A stretch of 64,000 nt of DNA. It comes from Prostheceraeus crozeri. Taxonomy: Eukaryota; Platyhelminthes; Polycladida; Euryleptidae. Made by a program: the position numbers and the translations under genes. Below are positions 10,050-19,375 of this stretch, one piece after another. The notes under the pieces were generated by a model, which saw nothing but the letters and a program-made list of their open reading frames with translations, searched no databases and was not told where the DNA came from. Location of the stretch: positions 62,001 through 126,000 of the forward strand of contig CAJQUW010002174.1 in the NCBI GenBank assembly GCA_907163375.1, in the 5' to 3' direction. The first letter of the stretch is position 1; each line of letters starts with the position of its first letter.

Positions 10050-11573
10050 TAATACTAGTGGTAAAAGAATGCTTAAAGTACCATACAAAAGCGACAAATG
10101 CAATAAGTTGATATTTATCATTAACAAATTATTTAATTAATGAAATTATAATCATTAAATTATTTTTAAAGCCATTAAAAAGTGATTTGCCCATTAAAAT
10201 TGCTAGCGACTATAGCAGACAGTCAGCTATAAGTATCTTAATGACAAAACAAATAGAAATAACTGTAACTGTAACATTTGTTCGCAATAAATAGAATGCT
10301 CCTGTATTGATAGATTCGTAGTTTACAAGTACACCTGGAAACGTTGCAACGAATTCTCTATCGGTAAAATCGCTCGCAAGTTTAATACTAGGCACAATAA
10401 GCACAAAGAGAGCAATTCATTATTAATCGATCAGCAGTGCATTGCATGAGTATTTTAGAAATTAACACAACGACATAGGCGACATCGGAGATTTTCAGGT
10501 CGGTTTCATTGCTAAACTCGATGACATTCGAGACACAACATTTGCTTAATCAAAAGCAATCACACAGCTTCAGCCCAAAATCAATAGAAAACATGAACTA
10601 CCGCAATAATCCTGTCTTCACGCTTGAATCACCTCACATTTGACGCACAACACACTTAATATCACTCACATCTTTATAAACCTTCCAACAGGTTGCCATT
10701 TAGCACTTGTCATCGACCGAGAGAAGGCTCTGTACACCGAAGGCCCGTTTTTTTTTATCGCAACTTGCCGTTTCTTTGGCTAATAAGCATTTATCGAGAG
10801 GTTTCAATTTTTGTTCTGCTTTCGGACCAATTTAATCACGATCCAACTGTTTTTCAAATGGGATTCACTTAACTTCTCAAGTTGACGTTCACACTCTGTG
10901 TCTTCCAGCGTATGAGCAGATTTTATGCCCTGTCTCTGTATAATTTCGTGACAAAATATAAGAACTGTTATGCGGTAATTTTTGACTTAGCAATCGGTTA
11001 TGTAAAGATATATAACAAATCCTGGATAGGAATCAAAATGTTGTTTCATATGTCGCAAGCTGGAGAAGACAGCATATTCCAAAAAATTGTGAAACGAAAA
11101 CGTTACACTGGCGCCAAATGGAATAAATGCAGAAACTTCTGTGTAATACGTCGTGGTGTACGAGGAGAAGGTAGTGCATCTTCTAACATCATACTCATAT
11201 CTTGCTCACTACTGTTATCATCGCTAATTGATGCGCAAAACATGAATTTTTTGAGAAAAGTGAATTTCAAATAATAAAACTAACACCACCATTGGAAAGA
11301 GCGTACGCCAAATGTATTGTACAGTTATTTCAGAAACGAATTGTAAGAACATCAAAATCAGAGGTGTTGGCTCACAGCTCGAAGTAACCCGGGTAAAATA
11401 GGGCTAAGCAGAATCATTAGCCACGGCATTTTCGATGAAATTGAAAACCTTTAACAAAATTATTTTCGTCGTTAGATCCAGCTTCTAGTAACTTCAGGAT
11501 TCGCATAAATTTCACATACGAATTATGATTGTACATTCTAGTTTCAAGAATATTAAACATATTAGTTTTTCGT
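10050..11573. other. Host intergenic or intronic DNA without a supported gene
   Basis: AT-rich unique sequence. A plus-strand frame at about 10882-11274 and a minus-strand frame at about 10210-10404 lack recognisable domains. The latter is preceded on its strand by a passable acceptor (TTATTGTGCCTAG) and could be an exon, but support is weak. I see no repeat structure or RNA gene here. Confidence 0.4.
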
Positions 11574-11576
11574 TTA

Positions 11577-11857
11577 GTTACTTCTAAAATTGGTTACTAC
11601 TTCACCTTCCTCATCACAATCGATGTCGAGTGTGATCCCTGCGTCGAATGACATGGCACGAAGGGAATCTGTCATTATTGTCCCGTCATTTCTACTCCAT
11701 GCGTTCATACCATCTGTAGATATTGACTTCAAATGATAACGTATGTTGTTATTTGAGTATTCCTTCAACTTAGCCTCAATATCTTCGAGACTTTTTGATA
11801 GCTCGATGTCAAAGTTGAATATTTCACCATACCGAATCTTCAATGTACCTCCAGCGC
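11577..11857 (-). CDS. Candidate terminal exon of an unknown host gene
   Basis: On the minus strand a good splice acceptor (TCTTCTTTTCAG) ends at 11858 and is followed by an open frame of about 93 codons to a TAA near 11571. The frame begins GAGGTLKIRYGEIF and contains SLEDIEAKLKEY, a SISTDGMNAW segment and an acidic end (DIDCDEEGEVV). The length, acceptor and even amino-acid composition favour a real last exon. I do not recognise the family, and upstream exons would lie to the right, where later insertions and satellite make them hard to find. It may instead be a relic of a transposon protein. Confidence 0.35.
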
Positions 11858-11959
11858 CTGAAAAGAAGATGGCAATTTCATTTCAGTTGATCAACTCAGT
11901 TCAATCAAGCATGCGACAAAAATGTGTGTCAGTTGTAAAGAGAGGCCCACCGCAAGCAC

Positions 11960-12365
11960 AATTGTGTTCCCCTCCAAAAAAAGGCCCCATCTCTATCCCA
12001 TCCTTCTGAGTCTGCAAAGCAGTTTTCGTCCAGGAAGTTCAGCTGCTGAACAGATTGATACCATCAGAGCTTTAATTGACAATTGCAGAATCCGTCAAAA
12101 GTTCACATCCGTTGTCTTCATGGACTTCCGGAAGGCGCTCGATTCCGTAAGCAGGCCTGCTATTTCCTGGACATTGAGTTATTACGGCGTTCCTCCTGCT
12201 TAAGTCTCCCATAGATTTTCACAAAGACTCTAGAATGTTCATCCAAGCCTCCAACGGCCCGACTGAGGTGTTCGAAACTAGTTCGGGTGCCCTTCAAGGC
12301 GGTCTTTTCTCTTCATCACAGTAGTGGACTACGTGCTTCGTCGGTGCCTCAACGAGTACAAAAGC
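11960..12365 (+). pseudogene. Degraded reverse-transcriptase fragment of a second LINE family
   Basis: The plus strand encodes SFRPGSSAAEQIDTIRALI, VVFMDFRKALDSVSRP and a LSYYGVPP segment, matching RT motifs of LINE endonuclease-RT proteins (GFRxGRST..QI.., F.DF.KAFDS, .YGIP). Further on, shifted frames contain remnants of the SGVLQGDTL..FLF and VDYVLRR segments. Frame changes and stops are present (for example the stop near 12200). The catalytic YADD part is gone, because the fragment is cut at 12366 by the second copy of the RNase H LINE. Its clade differs from the LINE at 1358-8723. Confidence 0.7.
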
Positions 12366-12634
12366 TGGCTGGATGGCTGGATTACTCGACCCCATCCAAC
12401 GGATAGGGGCGTGGCAGGACGCCACGGAGGCCGCGAAGGCGAGCAACCCCCCACGGGCCATGCCAGAGATCAAAAACACAGCCCGAGGAAACGAACATAG
12501 TCGCTCGGGTAGAAGAGAGGGAGGGACAAGACCACAGTAAGTGGGGCACATCGTGGTTTACACCACAAACAGGGCAGTCAGGAGAAGTGGACCTGCCAAT
12601 CCTGTGAAGATAGGAGTTAAGAAGAATGCTGTGA
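12366..12634 (-). mobile_element. 5'-truncated second copy of the RNase H LINE
   Basis: This segment matches the last 270 or so bases of the LINE at 1358-1625 in the same orientation. It includes the GGCTGGCTGG-type 3' tail repeat, the CATCCAACGGATAGGGGCG segment and the Cys/His motif (CPVCGVNHDVPHLLWSCP), which reads a little further in frame here than in the full copy. Truncation at the 5' side is the usual outcome of incomplete reverse transcription. Satellite DNA starts directly beyond 12634. Confidence 0.85.
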
Positions 12635-15570
12635 TCGTCTCCTCCATTCCCACATTCCAACTGCGCTTCTCTCTCACTCTACTGTTTCCGATCATCTTCC
12701 TCCTCCCTGCATCCTCGAAAACCATATTCCTCTCTGTTTCATTTCCTCATTGGAACTCCGATTCCCTCTCACTACCGTTTCCGCTCATCTTCCTCCCTAC
12801 ACTTAAAAACTACGGACCCGATCTCCCTCAATCAACAACTGCTGCTCAACTTCCCTCTCACTCTGCTGTCTCAGATCACCCTCCTCCCTCATCCTCGAAT
12901 ACCACTGTCATGTCTCCTTCATTCCTCCACGAGAACTCCGATTCCCTCACGCGGCTGTTTCCGGTCATCTTCCTCCTCACATCATCCTCGAACACCACTA
13001 TTCCCTCTCCTTCATTCCCCCATTGGAACTCCGCTTCCATCTCACTACCATTCCCGCTCATCTTCCTCCCTCGTGTACCCTCGAAAATCACGGACGTGGT
13101 CTCCTTCAATCAACAACTGCCACTCAACTTCCCTCTCACTCTGCTGTCTCAGATCATCCTCCTCCCTCATCCTCGAATACCACTGTCCTGTCTCCTTCAT
13201 TCCCTCATTCCAGCTCCGCTTCCCTCTCACTCTGCTGTCTCAGATCACCCTCCTCCCTCATCCTCGAATACCACTGTCCTGTCTCCTTCATTCCCTCATT
13301 CCAGCTCCGCTTCCCTCTCACTCTGATGTCTCAGATCACCCTCCTCCCTCATCCTCGAATACCACTGTCCTGTCTCCTTCATTCCCTCATTCCAGCTCCG
13401 CTTCCCTCTCACTCTGATGTCTCAGATCACCCTCCTCCCTCATCCTCGAATACCACTGTCCTGTCTCCTTCATTCCACCATTCCAGCTCCGCTTCCCTCT
13501 CACTCTGCTGTCTCAGATCACCCTCCTCCCTCATCCTCGAATACCACTGTCCTGTCTCCTTCATTCCCTCATTCCAGCTCCACTTCCATCTCACTCTGCT
13601 GTCTCAGATCACCCTCCTCCCTCATCCTCGAATACCACTGTCCTGTCTCCTTCATTCCCTCATTCCAGCTCCGCTTCCCTCTCACTCTGCTGTCTCAGAT
13701 CACCCTCCTCCCTCATCCTCGAATACCACTGTCCTGTCTCCTTCATTCCCTCATTCCAGCTCCGCTTCCCTCTCACTCTGATGTCTCAGATCACCCTCCT
13801 CCCTCATCCTCGAATACCACTGTCCTGTCTCCTTCATTCCACCATTCCAGCTCCGCTTCCCTCTCACTCTGCTGTCTCAGATCACCCTCCTCCCTCATCC
13901 TCGAATACCACTGTCCTGTCTCCTTCATTCCCTCATTCCAGCTCCACTTCCATCTCACTCTGCTGTCTCAGATCACCCTCCTCCCTCATCCGCGAATACC
14001 ACTGTCCTGTCTCCTTCATTCCACCATTCCAGCTCCGCTTCCATCTCACTCTGCTGTCTCAGATCACCCTCCTCCCTCATCCTCGAATACCACTGTCCTG
14101 TCTCCTTCATTCCCTCATTCCAGCTCCGCTTCCCTCTCACTCTGCTGTCTCAGATCACCCTCCTCCCTCATCCTCGAATACCACTGTCCTGTCTCCTTCA
14201 TTCCACCATTCCAGCTCCGCTTCCATCTCACTCTGCTGTCTCAGATCACCCTCCTCCCTCATCCGCGAATACCACTGTCCTGTCTCCTTCATTCCCTCAT
14301 TCCAGCTCCACTTCCATCTCTGCTGTCTCAGATCACCCTCCTCCCTCATCCTCGAATACCACTGTCCTGTCTCCTTCATTCCCTCATTCCAGCTCCGCTT
14401 CCATCTCACTCTGCTGTCTCAGATCACCCTCCTCCCTCATCCTCGAATACCACTGTCCTGTCTCCTTCATTCCCTCATTCCAGCTCCACTTCCATCTCAC
14501 TCTGCTGTCTCAGATCACCCTCCTCCCTCATCCTCGAATACCACTGTCCTGTCTCCTTCATTCCCTCATTCCAGCTCCACTTCCATCTCACTCTGCTGTC
14601 TCAGATCACCCTCCTCCCTCATCCTCGAATACCACTGTCCTGTCTCCTTCATTCCCTCATTCCAGCTCCGCTTCCATCTCACTCTGCTGTCTCAGATCAC
14701 CCTCCTCCCTCATCCTCGAATACCACTGTCCTGTCTCCTTCATTCCCTCATTCCAGCTCCACTTCCATCTCACTCTGCTGTCTCAGATCACCCTCCTCCC
14801 TCATCCTCGAATACCGCTGTCCTGTCTCCTTCATTCCATCATTCCAGCTCCGCTCCCCTCTCACTCTGCTGTCTCAGATCACCCTCCTCCCTCATCCTCG
14901 AATACCACTGTCCTGTCTCCTTCATTCCCTCATTCCAGCTCCGCTTCCCTCTCACTCTGCTGTCTCAGATCACCCTCCTCCCTCATCCTCGAATACCACT
15001 GTCCTGTCTCCTTCATTCCCTCATTCCAGCTCCACTTCCATCTCACTCTGCTGTCTCAGATCACCCTCCTCCCTCATCCTCGAATACCACTGTCCTGTCT
15101 CCTTCATTCCACCATTCCAGCTCCGCTTCCATCTCACTCTGCGGTTTCCACTTATCTCCGTCCTCCTTGCATCATCCAATACCACTGTTCTCCCTTCATC
15201 ACTCCCCACTCCAACCAAGCTTCCCCCTCACTACTGTATCCACCTATCTCCGTCCTCCCTCCTTACATCCTCGAATACCACCGTCACCTCTACTTCATTC
15301 CCCCATCTCCAGCCACGATTCTATCTCACTTCTGCTTACATCATCGTCCTCCTCCCTGCATCCTCGAATACCACTGTCCTGTCTCCTTCATTACCGCACT
15401 CCAACTCCGTATCCCTCACACTTTGCTGTTTACGCTCACCTTCCTCCTCCCTGCATCCTCGATTACCGCTGTCTATCCATTCCCCACTCCAACTCCGCTT
15501 CTCTCTCAATTCGTGCTGTTTCCGATCCTTCTCCCTCCTCGATACATCCTCGAAAACCAATACCCTGTCG
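12635..15570. repeat. 91-bp satellite array, left block
   Basis: Tandem units of 91 bp, with core CTGCTGTCTCAGATCACC followed by CTCCTCCCTCATCCTCGAAT, start at 13141, 13232, 13323 and so on. The plus strand is strongly pyrimidine-rich. From about 13140 to 15150 the units are highly alike. On either side (12635-13140 and 15150-15570) they are diverged, with variants such as CTGCTGTTTCCGATC. A few units are shortened by 4 bp. No stop occurs in any plus-strand frame of the core unit, and 91 is one more than a multiple of three. The array therefore reads open in all three frames as the same 91-residue pattern, which I regard as non-coding. Confidence 0.95.
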
Positions 15571-15576
15571 GCCCCA
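15571..15576. repeat. Polinton target-site duplication, left
   Basis: GCCCCA lies immediately before the left inverted repeat and recurs exactly at 37993-37998 after the right one. Six base pairs is the standard duplication length for Polinton/Maverick integration. Confidence 0.9.
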
Positions 15577-16423
15577 AGTAGTAAGTAAAACTCCACTTCT
15601 GGACCGCGCAAGATGGCCGCTGTCGCTGACGCCCCCCCCCCTCTGGAACGGCAGAGTGTCGTGGTCGGCCGCCGTGGTGCTTCGGGTCTGACGTCCCCCC
15701 CCTCTGGAACGGCAGAGTGTCGTGGTGTACCGGCCACATGCGTCCGTCAGGTTCGCTGACGTCGTCGTCCTCCCCCCCCCCCTCTGGCCGACTGTCGTAT
15801 AGCGTGCGGTGATGTGGTGTCTAGGTTGGCGTGGTGTGCCGGCCAGGTTGGGAGGGTGGACTGTCGTAGCTCACCTGAAAAATTCTAAGTGTCAGAGTGG
15901 CTTTGTATGGGTAAAATTTTGAAAATTTTCCAAAGTGTGGAATTTCGACCTGGGACCTTCACCAAAACATTTTTCATCAAATTTCACTGACCTCCCCCCC
16001 CCCCGACAGCAATCTTCTAACTTTGGTTCTAGTGAACGGATTTTGTCTGAAGGCTACTCGTTTGAAAGAGGAGAAAAAACTGCTCGACGACATTTTTTGT
16101 TGCGAGTCAATCGGACCAGCCGTTCAAAAGTTAGAGCTGTTACAAGATTTTAGGTCGGAGCTCGCTCACCTGAAAAAATCCTAAGTGTCAAGAGTGGCTT
16201 TGTATGGGTAAAATTTTGAAAATTTTCCAAAGTGTGGAATTTCGACCTGGGACCTTCACCAAAACATTTTTCATCAAATTTCACTGACCTCCCCCCCCCC
16301 TCTGGACAGCTAGCTTCGATCTTGGCTTCTAGTGGACGGATTTTGTCGTGCCATAGCTCGTTTGAAAGCTAAGAGTGAGACAAATTCAGTGAAAGAAACG
16401 GCTTGTTCATATCTGTCTTCGTT
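15577..16423 (+). repeat. Polinton left terminal inverted repeat
   Basis: It starts AGTAGTAAGTAAAAC and is matched in inverse orientation by 37077-37992. It contains runs of eight or more C, CpG-rich segments (GGAACGGCAGAGTGTCGTGG) and one of the roughly 295-bp internal repeats described separately. The match ends near 16423, where the left arm continues with another copy of the internal repeat and the right arm does not. The two arms differ by scattered changes and by the number of a short GGAACGGCAGAG-containing unit (two on the left, three on the right). Confidence 0.9.
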
Positions 16424-16740
16424 CAAAAGTTAGAGCGGTTACAAGATTTTAGGTCGGAGCTCGCTCACCTGAAAAAATCCTAAGTGTCAGAGTGGCTTTG
16501 TATGGGTAAAATTTTGAAAATTTTCCAAACTGTGGAATTTCGACCTGGGACCTTCACCCAAAACATTTTTCATCAAATTTCTCTGAACGAGGGGGGGGGT
16601 CAGTGAAATTTGATGAAAAATGTTTTGGTAAAGGTCCCAGGTCGAAATTCGGAAGTTTTAAATTTTTCAAAATTTTCACCACACTGGAGCTCTCACACTT
16701 AGGAATTTTTTCACTTGTGGCATGTTACATGGACATGTGC
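15865..16740. repeat. Internal repeats of the Polinton end with an inverted copy
   Basis: A segment beginning CTCACCTGAAAAA and running through GGCTTTGTATGGGTAAAATT to the C-run occurs at about 15872, 16164 and 16463, so the period is about 292-299 bp. A further copy lies in inverse orientation at about 16592-16720, giving an imperfect palindrome centred near 16590 at a run of G. The right end holds two copies (about 37205-37330 and 37500-37620). Confidence 0.85.
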
Positions 16741-16885
16741 TGACGGACAAACTTCCCGTGGTCATATGAGAATGGTTCAGGTGTCATATGATAGAGAATG
16801 ATGAGACGAATCGTTTGCAACAAACCGCATGTCGCTACGATGAATACTTTCGGAGATAGAGCCATTTTAAGTTTTCTTCCGAGCA

Positions 16886-16893
16886 TATATAAA
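16886..16893 (+). promoter_or_regulatory. TATA box of the first plus-strand Polinton unit
   Basis: TATATAAA lies about 30 bp ahead of a plausible start region (TCTGATCACTTCATCG, about 16911-16926). A strong splice donor (GAGGTAAGC, intron from 16935) follows, and a good acceptor (ATTATCTTACAG) ends at 17473. This implies a short non-coding first exon and an intron of about 540 bp before the ATG at 17491. Confidence 0.65.
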
Positions 16894-16934
16894 CCCCCGA
16901 CAACGCAAGTCTGATCACTTCATCGAAAGACGAG

Positions 16935-17473
16935 GTAAGCGACGGTCGTCGCTCTGAGCTCCCGATATCGGGTGTTTCAAAGGACTCTATCTTTTGAAGT
17001 AGGCAAGCTATCTTCTTACTTCAAAGTTTGTATGATAGAGTTTGATAGTGTCTTTACTACTGATAAAATTTTTTAAAAGTAGTATGAGTAGTAAAATGCG
17101 GAATTTTTTTAAAATTCTTAATTTTCACTTTTTTCAAAGTTTTAACATATAGACTAAGGTTTTCAAGTATCCTGAGATTTAACTAAGTCTAAGGCAGCTT
17201 TGAGGGGTTAGATCCCAGCTACTGATCACTACCTTTGACTCGGCGTTGCTGTTACCACTTCGGGGCAGTGTCAATGATGTCTTTAGCTGTAAAGAGCGGG
17301 TATCGGGGAAGATCTCTCACTTCCCTAGTGATCGGTACAAGGCCTTCGGGCTGTCGACGGGATCGAGTGCCACTCACTACACTCACATCTATCATTCCTG
17401 ACTAAGTGTAATGCTTTAGGAATATGACTGTACTACATGATTCCAAACTTATACAAATTTCATTATCTTACAG
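16935..17473 (+). other. Candidate 5' untranslated intron
   Basis: The donor GTAAGC at 16935 and the acceptor CTTACAG ending at 17473 frame a region without an open frame. Part of it (about 17170-17400) is less AT-rich and has hairpin potential but no named motif. The intron places the ATG of the next gene 18 bp into the second exon and decides the start there. Confidence 0.5.
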
Positions 17474-17490
17474 CTAACGATAAATCAGGC

Positions 17491-18657
17491 ATGGCTAATG
17501 ATAAGAATCGCAAATATCATATAAAAATGTGTGCGTGCGGTCGAATCAATCGCAGTGCGGACGCCAAGGCGCATGTAAAGAAGGCGGGCACCGGCCACAT
17601 GATTATCTTGAATAGGGTTGCGTGTGTGAAGTGTAGAGTGCTGAAGGGTGATGAGGATGAGGCGCGTTTTTACAGAGTGCATGCTGACTGTAGTGGTGGT
17701 TTAGTGAGTGACTTGAAATTTACGCAGTTGATTGTGGAAGAGAGGGAGCGAATGTTGGCGATAGAGCGAGAGGGTAAGGTTGAGAATGTTGTTGAGAATG
17801 ATGAGTTGGCGAGAGCGGTTGCGTCGTTGGAGGGTGAGATTGAGCGAAAGAGAGTGCTTGAGAGTGATGATGAGGATGATGTGGATTTGGATAGGGAGCG
17901 AGTGAGGAAGCGTGTGAGGAAGTTGAGCTCTTCGTCGTCGGAGGTGTCAAACATTGTCATCACCGACCCCCCGAAGAGCTCATCTTCCCCAAAAGTGAAG
18001 AGTGGTGGGATGCGTGTGCAGTCGGCGAGGTGGCTGAAGGATGAAGAGAAGAGGCATGTTTCGCAGCAGATGGCGCATGATTTGTTGGTGAATAAGTATG
18101 AGAGTTTGAAGAAAGTGAAGGATGAAGTTGTGAAGGAGTTGGATGAGTTGAAAAAGAAGGAACTGAAGTCGAAGGAGGTAGCGGATGAAAATATTAGAAT
18201 GAGGCGTAGTGTGACTGATTTGAAGAAAAAGACGCGAGAGTTGGAAGAGAAGAATGATGAGTGTGAGAAGAGGGCGAGTGCTGCGGAGAGAAGAATGAGA
18301 GATGCAGAAGCGAAGTTTGAGGAGATGATGAAGGAGATGAGTGTGTTGAGAGCGAGGAATGTTGAGTTGGAGAGGACTGTGGCTCGGCGGGGTGATGAGA
18401 GGCAGGCGTATGAGAAGTTGGAGCGCATGAGGGATGAGTGGGAACGTGTGAATGAGGATCGTTTGTTTGAGTTTCACATCCCTATTCGGGATAATCATTT
18501 GGCCGGCGAAGTACTCGTCAATCAAAGTCTCGACGAGTCCATCCTATGCTATAACGGCCATCCGACGAAAAAATGCCTACACGCCAGCCTAAGAATACGC
18601 GGTCACTTACACAAATTTTCTATTCGGAAGCGCGCGACACTGCCAAAGGATGGCTAA
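17491..18657 (+). CDS. Polinton protein with N-terminal Cys/His cluster and long coiled coil, unknown role
   Basis: An open frame of 388 codons from the ATG at 17491, chosen because it is the first ATG after the likely splice acceptor. Residues 10-75 hold a Cys/His cluster (CACG, two His, CVKC, later His and Cys) that could bind zinc. Residues about 100-170 are acidic, then Ser-rich with a basic KRVRKRVRK patch that could act as a nuclear signal. Residues about 190-330 form a long Lys/Glu/Leu-rich coiled coil. The last 50 residues are distinct, with several His. I know no Polinton gene of this build. A DNA- or chromatin-binding or scaffold role is a guess. The gene is followed by a small candidate intron and a histone-like hairpin. 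Confidence 0.7.
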   Translation: MANDKNRKYHIKMCACGRINRSADAKAHVKKAGTGHMIILNRVACVKCRVLKGDEDEARFYRVHADCSGGLVSDLKFTQLIVEERERMLAIEREGKVENVVENDELARAVASLEGEIERKRVLESDDEDDVDLDRERVRKRVRKLSSSSSEVSNIVITDPPKSSSSPKVKSGGMRVQSARWLKDEEKRHVSQQMAHDLLVNKYESLKKVKDEVVKELDELKKKELKSKEVADENIRMRRSVTDLKKKTRELEEKNDECEKRASAAERRMRDAEAKFEEMMKEMSVLRARNVELERTVARRGDERQAYEKLERMRDEWERVNEDRLFEFHIPIRDNHLAGEVLVNQSLDESILCYNGHPTKKCLHASLRIRGHLHKFSIRKRATLPKDG

Positions 18658-18661
18658 CTTG

Positions 18662-18720
18662 GTAAGTGAAAAGTAAATAAGATAGTATATCCTATTCTAA
18701 TACATATCATTTTCATTGTA
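18662..18720 (+). other. Candidate short intron after the coiled-coil gene
   Basis: A donor GTAAGTG directly after CTAACTTG and an acceptor TTTTCATTGTAG ending near 18720 frame a 59-bp AT-rich stretch. This is about the size of the two introns at the start of PolB. It lies just past the stop codon at 18655-18657, so it would fall in the 3' untranslated region, or give an alternative end if an upstream donor were used. Confidence 0.4.
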
Positions 18721-18754
18721 GATCTTTGCCCGCCTTCAACACCCCATCACGACA

Positions 18755-18897
18755 CTCCCGAGAACGAACCATCGGCTCTCTTAAGGGCCACCTAGGGGCA
18801 AGACATGATAGAACCTCCACGCGGTTTGCCCTGGGCAGTCTTCGGACTGGCGAATACTATCATTAAGTTGAATCTGCTATCAGTCAACTTAAACGTT
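18755..18897. repeat. 140-bp direct repeat, copy 1
   Basis: A segment from ACTCCCGA through the histone-like hairpin to CAACTTAAACGTTGC recurs at about 19230-19375 with few changes. In both places it directly follows a gene. The shared part reaches far past the hairpin (GAACCTCCACGCGGTTTGCC, then TTAAGTTGAATCTGC), so the whole 3' region was duplicated or is kept as a unit. Confidence 0.9.
18774..18789 (+). terminator. Histone-type 3' stem-loop, copy 1
   Basis: GGCTCT CTTA AGGGCC folds into a 6-bp stem with a 4-nt loop, followed by ACC and preceded by GAACCATC. This fits the histone mRNA hairpin (GGYYYU, four-base loop with U at its third place, ARRRCC, then ACC). A purine-rich GGGGCAAGACATGA stands about 10 nt downstream, where a U7-binding element would be. 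It lies after the coiled-coil gene. No AATAAA is seen nearby. Confidence 0.6.
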
Positions 18898-18914
18898 GCG
18901 TCGTGTTAGAGGGG

Positions 18915-18922
18915 TATATAAA
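18915..18922 (+). promoter_or_regulatory. TATA box of the 88-residue gene
   Basis: TATATAAA stands about 30 bp before a plausible start site and 39 bp before the ATG at 18954, leaving a leader of about 10 nt. The 5' region has a TTTCA repeat (CATTTCATTTCATTTCA). Confidence 0.65.
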
Positions 18923-18953
18923 CCACTGCCTCTCATTTCATTTCATTTCAATC

Positions 18954-19220
18954 ATGCAGACGCCGAACAGTCAAGTCAGCTCTCCTCGCGGACCGCAGTT
19001 AAGGCCGCGAAATTTATTTGAGGAGTTTGTCAGACTAGAGGAGCAAGACAGAGTTTTTAATAATCTTGCTCGGATTGGCAATCCGATGACAGCAACTGCT
19101 GTCAATCTAACGGAATGGCGCTACATTCCACTTTTTAGCCAAGTGCCAATTAGCGTGGAAGTCGACAGTGCTACCAAAGAGAGAGTCAAAGACTCTCTCA
19201 GCAGAATTGGTAGGGTGTAA
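18954..19220 (+). CDS. Small Polinton protein of 88 residues, unknown role, in a histone-gene-like unit
   Basis: An intact frame from ATG to TAA. The N-terminal 20 residues are Ser/Pro/Arg-rich (SSPRGPQLRPRN), followed by a predicted helix (LFEEFVRLEEQDRVFNNLAR) and a beta-rich middle (YIPLFSQVPISVEV). I recognise no family. Its unit is very compact: a TATA box, a leader of about 10 nt, no intron, and a stop codon only 29 nt before a histone-like hairpin at 19250. That layout is characteristic of replication-dependent histone genes. The protein itself is not a histone. Confidence 0.65.
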   Translation: MQTPNSQVSSPRGPQLRPRNLFEEFVRLEEQDRVFNNLARIGNPMTATAVNLTEWRYIPLFSQVPISVEVDSATKERVKDSLSRIGRV

Positions 19221-19231
19221 GATGACGTTAC

Positions 19232-19375
19232 TCCCGAAAAAGAACCATCGGCTCTCTTAAGGGCCACCATGGGGCAAGACATGATAGAACCTCCACGCGG
19301 TTTGCCCTGGGCAGTCTTCGAACTGGCGAATACCATCATTAAGTTGAATCTGCTATCAGTCAACTTGAACGTTGC
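19232..19375. repeat. 140-bp direct repeat, copy 2
   Basis: Second copy of the repeat at 18755-18897, starting in ACTCCCGA and ending CAACTTGAACGTTGC. The hairpin bases are unchanged between the two copies, while scattered changes occur around it. Confidence 0.9.
19250..19265 (+). terminator. Histone-type 3' stem-loop, copy 2
   Basis: GGCTCT CTTA AGGGCC, identical to copy 1, followed by ACC and preceded by GAACCATC. It starts 29 nt after the TAA of the 88-residue gene, and a purine-rich CAAGACATGATAGA follows. Both distance and form are those of a histone mRNA 3' end. Confidence 0.6.

Noticed and set aside
10882-11274. A 130-codon plus-strand frame
   Set aside because: No domain, no clear splice sites and no composition signal, so it looks like chance in AT-rich DNA.
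12635-15570. Regularly spaced repeats that might suggest a CRISPR array
   Set aside because: Units are head-to-tail with no unique spacers, and the genome is eukaryotic.
17670-18428. A 252-codon minus-strand frame rich in Ser and Phe
   Set aside because: It is the complement of the coiled-coil gene, whose Lys/Glu codons read as Phe/Ser/Leu on the other strand.
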